DNA of 30,488 bases from an uncultured Veillonella sp. (lineage in GTDB: Bacteria; Bacillota; Negativicutes; Veillonellales; Veillonellaceae), in NCBI GenBank assembly GCA_900549845.1, contig URPT01000003.1:1-30488 (forward strand), given 5' to 3'. Numbering within the stretch: the stretch's first letter is position 1; every line of letters starts with the position of its first letter. The notes under the pieces are model-generated. The model made no database searches and was not told where the DNA came from. It was given only the letters and a program-made list of their open reading frames with translations. This document shows, piece after piece, positions 16,179-24,454 of the stretch. A program made the translations under genes and the position numbers.

Positions 16179-16287
16179 ACTTAAAACAATTATATTTATA
16201 ACTTTTAGGATTAAAATATATTTTGATATAGCTTTAAGTTATACCAATTTACTACTAAATTATATGAGAATACAGGCCCTATATGCT

Positions 16288-16316
16288 TTGACAGGCATTG
16301 GTGATATCTATATACT
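16288..16316 (+). promoter_or_regulatory. Promoter of the methionine synthase block
   Basis: Consensus TTGACA, exactly 17 nt, then TATACT. It would give a leader of about 130 nt before the activation-domain gene. Confidence 0.75.
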
Positions 16317-16408
16317 ATTAAATAGATAGTAATTATATTTATAGGCATGAAAAAGATCATTATAAAGATTGATTTAATCTATAAACAATATACTAATATT
16401 AAGTACAC

Positions 16409-16433
16409 GCTCTACGGATACGCAGAGCTTTTT
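16409..16433 (+). terminator. Possible attenuator hairpin before the MetH activation gene
   Basis: GCTCT and AGAGC form a short stem with a 10-nt loop, followed by TTTTTATTTT, and lie directly before the GGAGG site. The stem is weak for a full terminator, so it might only tune expression. I see no SAM or cobalamin riboswitch consensus upstream. Confidence 0.4.
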
Positions 16434-16455
16434 ATTTTGAAAAGGAGGCGTTTCC

Positions 16456-17223
16456 ATGCCCATTTATAACGGAATGCTTCCTGCCATCGATAAAGCAGAA
16501 GTAAAACGATACGCAGGACTTCGTCATGCAGAGGATTTTCCTCAAAATTATGTAGACGAAGCATGTAAAGAAATCCAGTTATTAGCTACACCTAAAGGTG
16601 TATATCAAGAATATGATTATGATGCTGAAACAAAGACAATTTTGAGCAATCCACCGCTTAAAATCGAAGGTTCCATCATTGAAAAACATCTAGAAAAGTC
16701 TACAAAGGTCTATGTATTAGGCGTAACAGTAGGTGAAGATGTAGAAATTCGCAGTGAACAGTTATTTAAACAAGGTAATTACACTGTAGGTTTGTTACTT
16801 GATGCAGCGGCTACAACAGCAGTAGAACAAGTAGCAGATCAAGTAAACGAAGTTATCAATACAATTGCTAAAAAGCAAGGCTATAAACCAACATGGCGCT
16901 TTAGCCCTGGCTATGGTAACTGGCCATTAGAAATTCAACCACAACTAGCTAAAATCATCAAAACAGAGATGATTGGCTTACAAGTAACAGAGAATTATTT
17001 ATTGTTCCCACGTAAGTCTGTAACAGCTATCATTGGTTTGATGCCAGCTAACGAAGACATCAAAACAAAACGTGGTTGCACATCTTGTTCTCAAAAGGAT
17101 TGTGCATCTCGTAAACTACCAGAAAAGGCGACTGCAACGTCTAATAACGAAGGCGAAGAGGGCTGTAACAAAACAACAGCCGAAGCCTCTGGTATCGCTA
17201 TGAAAGGCCAACCAACAGAATAA
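16456..17223 (+). CDS. Stand-alone B12-dependent methionine synthase activation-domain protein
   Basis: This 255-residue protein corresponds to the reactivation domain of MetH, which rebinds SAM to remethylate the cobalamin after it oxidises to cob(II)alamin. The signature RFSPGYGNWP is at residues 148-157, preceded by YVLGVTVGEDVE. In E. coli this domain is the C-terminus of MetH; here it is a separate gene, 49 bp ahead of a MetH that lacks it, as in Thermotoga and several Firmicutes. The last 50 residues carry a Cys-rich tail (CTSCSQKDCASR, later EEGC) that could bind metal or a cluster; that is unusual and unexplained. A GGAGG site precedes the ATG. Its stop codon overlaps the edge of a parS palindrome. 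Confidence 0.93.
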   Translation: MPIYNGMLPAIDKAEVKRYAGLRHAEDFPQNYVDEACKEIQLLATPKGVYQEYDYDAETKTILSNPPLKIEGSIIEKHLEKSTKVYVLGVTVGEDVEIRSEQLFKQGNYTVGLLLDAAATTAVEQVADQVNEVINTIAKKQGYKPTWRFSPGYGNWPLEIQPQLAKIIKTEMIGLQVTENYLLFPRKSVTAIIGLMPANEDIKTKRGCTSCSQKDCASRKLPEKATATSNNEGEEGCNKTTAEASGIAMKGQPTE

Positions 17224-17239
17224 TGTTTCACGTGAAACA
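17224..17239. promoter_or_regulatory. parS: parS site 5, between activation-domain gene and metH
   Basis: A perfect TGTTTCACGTGAAACA directly after the TAA stop of the upstream gene. The surrounding TAA...TTA extends the dyad to 22 bp. ParB loaded here would sit inside the methionine operon. Confidence 0.96.
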
Positions 17240-17272
17240 TTATAAAATTTAGGATGATAAAGGAAGATGTTT

Positions 17273-19708
17273 ATGTATATATTTGACGGTGCTATGGGCA
17301 CAATGCTTCAAGCTGCAGGCTTAGAAGAGGGCTATTGTCCAGAATTATTTAACGTAGAAAAACCAGAAGTAGTAAAGAATATTCACGCTCAATACTTACA
17401 ACACGGCAGTGATGTTATCACAACAAATACATTCGGTGCTTGTGGTCTTAAATTAGAAGATTACGACTTACAAGATTGTGTAAGAGAAATTAATATTGCC
17501 GCTGTTAAAGTAGCAAAAGATGCTATTGCAGAGTTTAAACCATCTGCTCGTGTAGCTGGTTCTATGGGTCCTACAGGTCGTTTCTTACAACCATTGGGCA
17601 ACATGAGCTTTGACTCTATTTATGACACATACCGCGAACAAGCTGAAGCATTGATTGAGGGTGGCGTAGATTTCATTATCATTGAAACTATCATCGACGT
17701 ACAAGAAATGCGTGCCGCTTTATTAGCATCTCTTGATGCACGTGAAGCAGCAGGAAAGACAAAAGAAGATGTACAAATCATCTGTCAATTTTCTTTCAGT
17801 GAAGACGGCCGTACAATTACTGGTACACCACCAGCAGTTGCAACTACTATCGTAGAGGCTATGGGTGCTGATATTATCGGTATTAACTGTTCCCTTGGAC
17901 CTGAACAAATCACACCTCTTATCGAGGAAATTGCAAGCGTAACAAACTTGCCAATTATCTGCCAACCAAATGCAGGTATGCCTCAATTAATTAACAAACA
18001 AACTGTATTCCCACTTACAGCAGAAGAAATGGGTCCATTGATGCTTCCAATCGTAGATGCAGGTGCCAGCTATGTAGGCGGTTGCTGTGGTACGACACCA
18101 GCTCATATTCAAGCAATTTCTGACGCTGTGAAAGCACATACACCTAAAAAACGTGTTCACGTACAACCTAAAACAATCATTACGAGCCGTACTAAATTGT
18201 TAGAATTAGGTCACAATACAAAACCTCTTATCATTGGCGAACGTATCAACCCTACAGGCCGTAAAGTTCTTGCTCAAGAGTTACGCGATGGCTCTTTCAT
18301 CCGCGTAAAACGCGATGCTTTGGACCAAGTAGAAGCAGGTGCAGACATCCTCGACGTAAACATGGGCGTAGCTGGTATGGACCAAACTCCATTAATGGAA
18401 CGTGCTATCTTCGAATTATCCATGCTCGTTGAAACTCCATTGTCCATCGACACATTGGATCCAGCAGCTATGGAAGTAGCTCTTAAAAACTACCCAGGTC
18501 GCGCTCTTATCAACTCCGTAAATGGGGAAGAGGAGTCCATCACTCACGTTATGCCTTTGGCTAAACGCTATGGTGCAGCTTTACTTTGCTTGCCAATCTG
18601 CAGTGGTGATTTGCCTGAAAAAGCAGAGGACCGTGTTGCTTTAGCTGAAAGCATCGTAAATCGCGCTTATGGTTATGGTCTTCAACCACATGACTTATTA
18701 CTTGATCCATTGGTATTAACACTTGCCAGCGGTGAAGATAGTGCACGTCAAACATTGCGTACATTACAGTTATACAAAGAGAAATTTGGCTTCCCAACAG
18801 TAATGGGCTTGTCCAATATTTCCTTCGGTATGCCTCAACGTCCTTACTTGAACGGCCAATTCTTAACAATGGCTCTTGCTTGTGGCTTAACAACACCAAT
18901 TATGAATCCATTAAACTATCCAGCTAAAAAAGCGTTCGTATCTAGTACAACACTATTAGGCTGGGACCCAGGTTCTGCAGAATTCATCAAAGAATATGGC
19001 TATGAAGATGAAACAAGTGCTCCTGGCAATGCAGCTCCTAAAGGTCCTGAAAAGAAATCCTTCGACAGCAATGATCCACTCGCTAATATCCGTGCTTGCG
19101 TAGAACAAGGCGAGAAAGAGGCTATTATCGATCTTGTTAAAAAAGCTTTAGCCGATGGCATTGATCCACTAGATCTTACTAAAAAAGGTCTTTCTGAAGC
19201 GATGAACGTAGTAGGGGACAAGTTCGGTTCTGGTAAATTATTCTTGCCACAAGTAATGCTTGCTGCTGAAACAATGCAGGCTGCTTTCAACACCATTAAA
19301 GAAATCATTCCTGCTAGTGAAAGCCTAGATAAAGGTACAGTCGTAGTAGCAACAGTTAAAGGCGATATCCATGATTTAGGTAAAAATATCGTAGCGGCCT
19401 TGCTTGAAAACAATGGTTACAAAATCGTTGACCTCGGTAAAGACGTTGATCCAGAGATCATCGTTCAAGCTATTAAGGACAACAAAGCCGCTCTCGTTGG
19501 CATCTGTTCCTTGATGACCACAACAATGCCTCAAATCGACAATACTGTTGCAGCTATCCGCGCAGCAGGCCTTAACACTAAGGTCATGGTTGGTGGCGCT
19601 GTAGTATCTCAAGAATACGCAGACCAAGCGGGCGCAGACATCTACGCTAAAGACGGTATCGCTGCTGTTAACCACGCAAACGATTACTTTGAAACATTAG
19701 AAAAATAA
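17273..19708 (+). CDS. metH: Cobalamin-dependent methionine synthase lacking the activation domain
   Basis: About 811 residues. It transfers the methyl group from methyltetrahydrofolate to homocysteine through bound cobalamin. Domains in order: the homocysteine/zinc barrel (about 1-290) with NTFGAC, GINCS and the Zn-binding GGCCGTTP; the pterin-binding barrel (about 310-560) with GERINPTGRK and DILDVNMG; a helical cap (about 595-685); and the Rossmann B12 domain with DIHDLGKN, where the His at about 700 is the lower axial cobalt ligand. The protein ends after this domain, so reactivation must come from the preceding gene. I prefer the ATG at 17273, since AGGA lies 8 nt before it; the ATG at 17267 is too close. 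metF follows. Confidence 0.95.
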   Translation: MYIFDGAMGTMLQAAGLEEGYCPELFNVEKPEVVKNIHAQYLQHGSDVITTNTFGACGLKLEDYDLQDCVREINIAAVKVAKDAIAEFKPSARVAGSMGPTGRFLQPLGNMSFDSIYDTYREQAEALIEGGVDFIIIETIIDVQEMRAALLASLDAREAAGKTKEDVQIICQFSFSEDGRTITGTPPAVATTIVEAMGADIIGINCSLGPEQITPLIEEIASVTNLPIICQPNAGMPQLINKQTVFPLTAEEMGPLMLPIVDAGASYVGGCCGTTPAHIQAISDAVKAHTPKKRVHVQPKTIITSRTKLLELGHNTKPLIIGERINPTGRKVLAQELRDGSFIRVKRDALDQVEAGADILDVNMGVAGMDQTPLMERAIFELSMLVETPLSIDTLDPAAMEVALKNYPGRALINSVNGEEESITHVMPLAKRYGAALLCLPICSGDLPEKAEDRVALAESIVNRAYGYGLQPHDLLLDPLVLTLASGEDSARQTLRTLQLYKEKFGFPTVMGLSNISFGMPQRPYLNGQFLTMALACGLTTPIMNPLNYPAKKAFVSSTTLLGWDPGSAEFIKEYGYEDETSAPGNAAPKGPEKKSFDSNDPLANIRACVEQGEKEAIIDLVKKALADGIDPLDLTKKGLSEAMNVVGDKFGSGKLFLPQVMLAAETMQAAFNTIKEIIPASESLDKGTVVVATVKGDIHDLGKNIVAALLENNGYKIVDLGKDVDPEIIVQAIKDNKAALVGICSLMTTTMPQIDNTVAAIRAAGLNTKVMVGGAVVSQEYADQAGADIYAKDGIAAVNHANDYFETLEK

Positions 19709-19734
19709 TTTCTAATTTACATGACACAAAACAA

Positions 19735-19808
19735 GGTGAAAGCTCATCTTAAAAACTTATTTTGATGGTAAAAACCACGTAAAAGATTAAACATGATTAG
19801 CTTTCACC
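19735..19808. repeat. Intercistronic hairpin between metH and metF
   Basis: GGTGAAAGCTCATC (19735-19748) and GATTAGCTTTCACC (19795-19808) form a 14-bp stem with a single mismatch around a 46-nt loop. The 3' arm ends about 14 nt before the metF ribosome site. No U tract follows, so it is not a plain terminator. Confidence 0.7.
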
Positions 19809-19833
19809 ATATGTATAGATCAAGAGGTACATG

Positions 19834-20691
19834 ATGACATTAAGAGAGAAACATCAACAAGGGAAATTCACCATCACTGTTGAATTAGACCCACCAAAGA
19901 GCAGTTCTGCTCAAAAAGTATTCGACCAAGCAGCTCGTTTAAAGGGTAAGGTTGACGCTATCAACATCGCTGACAGCCCTATGTCAAAAATGCGTATGAG
20001 CCCAATTTCCTTGTCTTATTTGTTACAACACAATAAAGATATCGAAACTATCTTTCACCTTACATGTCGCGACCGTAACATCATCGGCTTGCAATCCGAA
20101 TTACTTGGCGCTGCAGCACTTGGCGTAAATAATATCTTAACCCTTACTGGTGACAAACCAGATAATGGGGACCATCCATTTGCACAATCCGTATTCGAAG
20201 TAGACTGCATGGGCTTACTTAACATCGCTAAAACTTTGAATTCTGGCAAAGACTTGGCAGGTAATGACTTAGACGAGCCTACAAACTTCTACATCGGTGC
20301 TACTGGTAACCCTGGTGCTCCAGATTTAGAAATTGAACGTCAAAAATTGGCTGCTAAAATTAAAAATGGTGCGCATTTCGTACAAACACAACCAATTTAC
20401 GATTTAGAACAAGCAAAACGCTACATCGATAAGATGTCTGAATTCGATGTACCTATTATGCTTGGTTTAATCCCACTTAAAAGCTTTAAAATGGCCACAT
20501 ATCTACATGAAAAAGTGCCTGGGATCAACCTTACACAAGAAATCCTAGACCGCGTAGAAAAGGGCGGTAAAGAAGCGGGTACAGAAATCGCTATCGAAAC
20601 ATTGGAACAAATCAAAAAAATCGCTGCAGGCGTACATATTATGCCTTTAAACGATATCGATACAACATTACATATTATTGATCACGTATAA
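19834..20691 (+). CDS. metF: Methylenetetrahydrofolate reductase
   Basis: A 285-residue FAD enzyme of the MetF family that reduces 5,10-methylene-THF to the 5-methyl-THF used by the preceding MetH. Signatures are FTITVELDPPK at the N-terminus, FHLTCRDRN, GVNNILTLTGDKP, and late HFVQTQPIYDLEQAKR with PIMLGLIPLKS. Length and domain match the family; the E. coli form is near 296 residues. Two ATG codons are adjacent (19831, 19834); the second is 6 nt from AGAGG and is used here. The gene belongs to the metH unit and ends before a very strong bidirectional terminator. Assignment is firm; electron donor unknown (in some anaerobes MetF works with MetV, not seen here). Confidence 0.94.
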   Translation: MTLREKHQQGKFTITVELDPPKSSSAQKVFDQAARLKGKVDAINIADSPMSKMRMSPISLSYLLQHNKDIETIFHLTCRDRNIIGLQSELLGAAALGVNNILTLTGDKPDNGDHPFAQSVFEVDCMGLLNIAKTLNSGKDLAGNDLDEPTNFYIGATGNPGAPDLEIERQKLAAKIKNGAHFVQTQPIYDLEQAKRYIDKMSEFDVPIMLGLIPLKSFKMATYLHEKVPGINLTQEILDRVEKGGKEAGTEIAIETLEQIKKIAAGVHIMPLNDIDTTLHIIDHV

Positions 20692-20720
20692 GATATCGCT
20701 TAATAGGCAAGGGGAAAGAG

Positions 20721-20756
20721 AAAGAGGATGCAAATCTAAGATTTGCATCCTCTTTT
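20721..20756. terminator. Bidirectional terminator between metF and rsmG
   Basis: AAAGAGGATGCAAATCT and AGATTTGCATCCTCTTT are perfectly complementary over 17 bp with A and T tracts on either end. It suits both convergent genes. Confidence 0.92.
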
Positions 20757-20810
20757 GTATAGGCATCAATTGTTTTCTATTATCCGCTATAACGAGATAG
20801 CACTAATAAG

Positions 20811-21563
20811 TTATACTAACGGTTTGTCTTTAATTTCCTTTGGTTTACGTGGGTATTGTTTAGGTGTTTTACCGGTTTTCTTAATATACAGGATTGCTCG
20901 TTTATCATCCAAGGTTGGCAGAGTAACGGTACGTACTTCTTCAATATTAGCTTTTAATGTGCTGAGCGCTTTATTGGATTCTCCCACTTCTTCTTCGTAA
21001 ATAGCACCTTTTAAAGCAATAACGTAGCCACCTTCTTTTACGTATGGAACAGTCCATTCTAAAAGAATAGGTAATCTTGCTACTGCACGACTCGTAGCAA
21101 TATCAAATCTTTCACGATAATCTTGATGACTAAGATCCTCTGCACGACCATGTAAGGTAGTACAGTTCGTCAATTTAAGCTCATCTATAACGGATTCAAG
21201 GAATGTAAGACGTTTTTTCAAAGAGTCAAACAACGTAACCTTGAGACTACGATCATAGATAGCCAATGGAATGCCAGGGAAACCAGCACCAGTACCTACA
21301 TCGATAATAGACATGCCAGATTTAATAATATTTGGATCGTAGCAGGAAATGGAGTCGATCATGTGCTTCACTACAACCTCTTTCATATCCGTAATACCGG
21401 TGAGATTGAGATATTTATTTGTTTCAATCATGCGCGCATAGTACACGTAAAAGTCCTTCGCCTGCTCTTCCGTACAAGGCAAACCAAATTTGGTCATTTG
21501 CTCCACCATGTATGAAACAAATTCAAACTCAGGTGCTATAGGCACATCGTATTTCTCTTTCAT
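20811..21563 (-). CDS. rsmG: 16S rRNA (guanine-527-N7) methyltransferase RsmG
   Basis: A 250-residue Rossmann SAM methyltransferase that modifies G527 of 16S rRNA near the decoding site. Visible motifs are NLTGITDMKEVVVKHMIDSI before the fold, IIDVGTGAGFPGIPLAI for SAM binding, LKKRLTFLESV, and RAVARLPILLEW. A basic tail (KTGKTPKQYPRKPKEIKDKP) closes it. An AGGAGT site precedes the ATG. In most Firmicutes rsmG follows mnmG closely; here about 830 bp separate them and include a small plus-strand gene. After rsmG, where parA/noc would be expected, comes the oppositely oriented methionine block. Confidence 0.95.
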   Translation of the reverse strand: MKEKYDVPIAPEFEFVSYMVEQMTKFGLPCTEEQAKDFYVYYARMIETNKYLNLTGITDMKEVVVKHMIDSISCYDPNIIKSGMSIIDVGTGAGFPGIPLAIYDRSLKVTLFDSLKKRLTFLESVIDELKLTNCTTLHGRAEDLSHQDYRERFDIATSRAVARLPILLEWTVPYVKEGGYVIALKGAIYEEEVGESNKALSTLKANIEEVRTVTLPTLDDKRAILYIKKTGKTPKQYPRKPKEIKDKPLV

Positions 21564-22224
21564 AAGTACTCCTAATAAATTATCAGATGTTTATATGATA
21601 GTGAAAGTAAACGACACATAGTTAGAAAATCTCATGTCATATGATACATCATATAAACAAATCCAGGTAATCAACAATATATAAGATAGTAGAATAGTAT
21701 TTCTTATTTCAAACCCTATAAAACTCAAAAATTTGTGTTATACGGCGTTTTTAATATATTTTATATAAGTTTATATAAGAAAACTAATAATATGACCATA
21801 TAAGCGAAATATTTAAGTCATTTTTCTTTATATTATAGCATATTCTCAATTTATTCTCATTTACAAACAAAAATATAGAACCTGCGTAACACAAAATAGG
21901 GTAGGCGAGAAACATTATACCTATATTATCATTTAAAATAATTAATTGAGAAATCGGTCCATCTTTTCATCAACTAAATTTCACAGTTTATTTCTAATTT
22001 ATCACCATGAATATCTCTTCATATATAGATTAATTTGTCTATTCTGAATGTACACTTAATGTATTTCTCTAGTGTACATATTTTAGTCGTAGAACAATAT
22101 GTATTTTATAAATATTCGTATCAATATACAAATCCTTACTAATATCACTCTCTTTTATATAGATAAAAAACTTGCTAATTATTCTATTTATAGATACACT
22201 ACCATTAATAGGGAGGTGATACCC
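21564..22224. other. AT-rich spacer upstream of rsmG and the 37-codon gene
   Basis: No credible gene is seen beyond the small one listed next. The spacer holds an orphan GTGAAAGT word at 21601-21608 and a clear inverted repeat ATGTACACT / AGTGTACAT (22048-22056 / 22071-22079, 14-nt spacer) that could be an operator or small hairpin. Its AT content is high throughout. The rsmG promoter presumably lies here on the minus strand. Confidence 0.55.
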
Positions 22225-22338
22225 ATGAAACAGAAATGTATGTGGCTATTATTTAAAATGGGCTTATCATTATTTACTCCAGACTATATGATCAAAGGTC
22301 GAGAAATCGATGAACATCAAGAAAGAGAAGCCTTATAA
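22225..22338 (+). CDS. 37-residue small protein of unknown function
   Basis: The ATG at 22225 has an exceptional ribosome site: GGGAGGTGAT, matching the 16S tail over ten bases, 8 nt upstream. The translation begins MKQKCMWLLFKMGLS, an amphipathic or weakly hydrophobic N-terminus, and ends in a charged tail with Arg/Glu and His (KGREIDEHQEREAL). The frame continues upstream to an earlier ATG at 22099 but without a site. A strong terminator begins 4 nt after the stop, so this looks like a complete one-gene unit. It runs against mnmG and rsmG. I do not recognise the protein; a membrane-associated small protein is possible. Confidence 0.6.
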   Translation: MKQKCMWLLFKMGLSLFTPDYMIKGREIDEHQEREAL

Positions 22339-22341
22339 CAC

Positions 22342-22377
22342 AAAAAGCTAGCTAATCACACATTAGCTAGCTTTTTT
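22342..22377. terminator. Bidirectional terminator between the small gene and mnmG
   Basis: AGCTAGCTAA pairs with TTAGCTAGCT, flanked by AAAAA and TTTTTT. It fits the end of the small plus-strand gene and the end of the long minus-strand mnmG transcript. Confidence 0.9.
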
Positions 22378-22394
22378 ATATGCAATCTTATATT

Positions 22395-24266
22395 TTATTT
22401 GCTTCGATTGTATTGTTCTAATTGGATTAACAGCACAGATACGTCCGCAGGGGATACGCCAGAGATACGGCTTGCTTGGCCGATGGAGTGAGGGCGGATT
22501 TTATTGAGCTTTTGTTGAGCTTCAAGAGAAATGCCCTTAATTTGTGTATAGTCCCATTCTTTTGGAAGAATTTTTTCTTCTAGTTTACGAACCTTATCGA
22601 CTTGGTCCATTTGTTTTTTGATATAACCTTCATACGTAATGGAGATATCAACAGCTTCTTCTACGTCAGGAGTATAGCGTTTTAAACCAAATGCATCGGC
22701 TACAATAGCGTAGGAAAGTTCGTTACGTTTTACTAAATCATAAGCATGAATACCTGTTCTAATAGGTGCTGTACCTAAACTTTCAAGCAAAGCTTGAGTT
22801 TCCTTAGATGGATTTACAGGTGTATTTCGTAACATATCCATTGCTTCTTCGATAGCAGCTTTCTTAGCTGTAAATTTAGCCCAACGATCGTCTTTTACAA
22901 GACCGATAGCACGACCTTTTTCAGTGAGACGCATATCTGCATTATCTTGGCGAAGCAACAAACGATATTCACTGCGGCTCGTCATCATACGGTATGGTTC
23001 GTTTGTACCTTTTGTTACGAGATCATCGATGAGAACACCGATATACGCTTCAGAGCGAGCAAGAATAAATGGTTCTTTACCTTCAAGCCACAATGCTGCA
23101 TTAATACCAGCCATGAGACCTTGAGCAGCCGCTTCTTCATAGCCAGATGTACCATTGGCTTGACCAGCAGAGTAGAGGCCTTCAATATGTTTCACTTGAA
23201 GGGCTGATGTCAATTGTGTTGGGTTCAAGCAATCGTATTCAATAGCATACGCAGGGCGCATGATTTCTACATTTTCTAAACCAGGAATAGTACGAAGGAA
23301 CGCATATTGTACGTCCATAGGAAGGGACGTACTCATACCTTGTACATACATTTCGTTTGTGCCTGTACCTTCTGGTTCTACGAATAATTGATGCCGTTCT
23401 TTATCGGCAAAGCGCACCACTTTATCTTCGATAGAAGGGCAATAACGAGGGCCTACGCCTTCAATCTTACCGCTATACATTGGAGCGCGGTGAATATTGC
23501 TTGTAATAATTTCGTGCGTTTCTTTATTAGTATAGGTCAACCAACATACATCTTCATTGCGGTTGATCCATTCATCCATGAAGGAGAAGGAGTGATGATG
23601 TGTATCGCCTTCTTGAACCTCCATATTTTCAAGGTTAAGAGTGCGTTTATCAACACGAGCTGGCGTACCAGTCTTAAAGCGCATCAACTCAATGCCATTG
23701 TCTAGCAAGGATTGAGAGAAGTGTTCCGCTACGCGTTGACCATTTGGGCCACCTACGTAGTCGATGTCGCCGATGAGGATTTTACCTTTCAAATAGGTAC
23801 CTGTACAAAGAACGACAGCTTTAGCACCATAGAACTCACCAAGCTCTGTAACGATACCTGTTACCTTGCCATCCTCAATCTTAAGCTCCGTCACCATGAT
23901 TTGCTTAACATTGAGGTTCTCTGTATTTTCAATGGTTTGTTTCATCAAATGTTGGTATTTGATTTTATCGGATTGGCAGCGCAAGGAATGAACGGCAGGG
24001 CCTTTACCCATGTTGAGCATACGCATTTGAATAGCTGTAGCATCCGCGTTGATACCCATTTGACCACCTAAAGCGTCAAGTTCATAAACAAGATGGCTTT
24101 TACCAGGACCACCAACGGCAGGATTACATGGCATAAGCGCAATATTATCTAAACTGATGGTCGCCATCAACGTGCGATGACCCATACGAGCAGCGGCGAG
24201 AGCCGCTTCACAACCAGCATGACCACCACCGATGACGATGACATCATAATTATCTACTGTGTACAT
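22395..24266 (-). CDS. mnmG: tRNA uridine-5-carboxymethylaminomethyl modification enzyme MnmG (GidA)
   Basis: A 623-residue FAD protein that works with MnmE to install the carboxymethylaminomethyl group at wobble uridine 34 of several tRNAs, using methylene-THF. The FAD motif is DVIVIGGGHAGCEAALAAARMG at the N-terminus; CNPAVGGPGKSHLV, GTPARVDKRTL, RYCPSIEDKVVRF, the C-terminal SRSEYRLLLRQDNAD and the helical tail (ISGVSPADVSVLLIQL) are all present. It is the last gene of the leftward rpmH series and ends at a bidirectional terminator. The mnmE-mnmG gap of about 190 nt is unusual for its long RNA structures, described separately. Assignment is firm. Confidence 0.97.
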   Translation of the reverse strand: MYTVDNYDVIVIGGGHAGCEAALAAARMGHRTLMATISLDNIALMPCNPAVGGPGKSHLVYELDALGGQMGINADATAIQMRMLNMGKGPAVHSLRCQSDKIKYQHLMKQTIENTENLNVKQIMVTELKIEDGKVTGIVTELGEFYGAKAVVLCTGTYLKGKILIGDIDYVGGPNGQRVAEHFSQSLLDNGIELMRFKTGTPARVDKRTLNLENMEVQEGDTHHHSFSFMDEWINRNEDVCWLTYTNKETHEIITSNIHRAPMYSGKIEGVGPRYCPSIEDKVVRFADKERHQLFVEPEGTGTNEMYVQGMSTSLPMDVQYAFLRTIPGLENVEIMRPAYAIEYDCLNPTQLTSALQVKHIEGLYSAGQANGTSGYEEAAAQGLMAGINAALWLEGKEPFILARSEAYIGVLIDDLVTKGTNEPYRMMTSRSEYRLLLRQDNADMRLTEKGRAIGLVKDDRWAKFTAKKAAIEEAMDMLRNTPVNPSKETQALLESLGTAPIRTGIHAYDLVKRNELSYAIVADAFGLKRYTPDVEEAVDISITYEGYIKKQMDQVDKVRKLEEKILPKEWDYTQIKGISLEAQQKLNKIRPHSIGQASRISGVSPADVSVLLIQLEQYNRSK

Positions 24267-24294
24267 ATCAATTAAATTCCTTATATATTACTTA

Positions 24295-24448
24295 TTTTGA
24301 AAGCTTATTTTATCTAAAATCACGAGGCCGTAGGCCGAGTTTTCCCCTATTCTCCATAGAGTGGCAATGAGGGCTTTCAAAAAACGACTTTGGCCCTATC
24401 CCGAAGGGATAGACCTGGCCAGTGGAGGCTTTTTGGAAGTACTCATTG
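24295..24448 (-). ncRNA. Intercistronic RNA structure between mnmE and mnmG
   Basis: A long hairpin occupies 24365-24448, beginning 7 nt after the mnmE stop on the minus strand. Its outer arms, CAATGAG... and ...CTCATTG, pair over about 19 bp with wobbles; inside, CTATCCC/GGGATAG (24396-24402 / 24406-24412) with TGGCC/GGCCA forms a second stem. An alternative pairing exists: TTTTGAAAGC (24295-24304) with GCTTTCAAAA (24373-24382), which uses the same arm as the first hairpin. The two folds are mutually exclusive. No known riboswitch class is recognised. It could be an mRNA processing or translation-control element or a repeat-type palindrome. Confidence 0.5.
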
Positions 24449-24454
24449 TCAGCA

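Larger units (their letters stand above)
15535..16287. other. AT-rich gene-free region between parA and the methionine block
   Basis: Apart from three parS sites and a short tandem repeat listed separately, I find no credible gene in this stretch. The sequence is very AT-rich with many TATA and ATTA tracts. The parA promoter should lie near its left end, but many TATA-like words prevent a choice. Confidence 0.6.

Noticed and set aside
16288..16455. SAM or cobalamin riboswitch before the methionine block
   Set aside because: None of the conserved core words of these riboswitches is visible; only a short hairpin with a T tract is present.
16348..16470. Possible leader peptide (MKKIIIKIDLIYK...) upstream of the MetH activation gene
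   Set aside because: The frame is 40 codons and overlaps the next start, but only AGG 1 nt before the ATG resembles a ribosome site, and no repeated amino acid suggests attenuation.
22099..22224. N-terminal extension of the 37-codon gene from an ATG at 22099
   Set aside because: No ribosome site precedes it, the composition is AT-driven, and an excellent site stands before the internal ATG.
23187..23202. Sixth parS-like site in mnmG (TGTTTCACTTGAAGGG)
   Set aside because: Several mismatches in the second half of the palindrome; probably chance within coding sequence.
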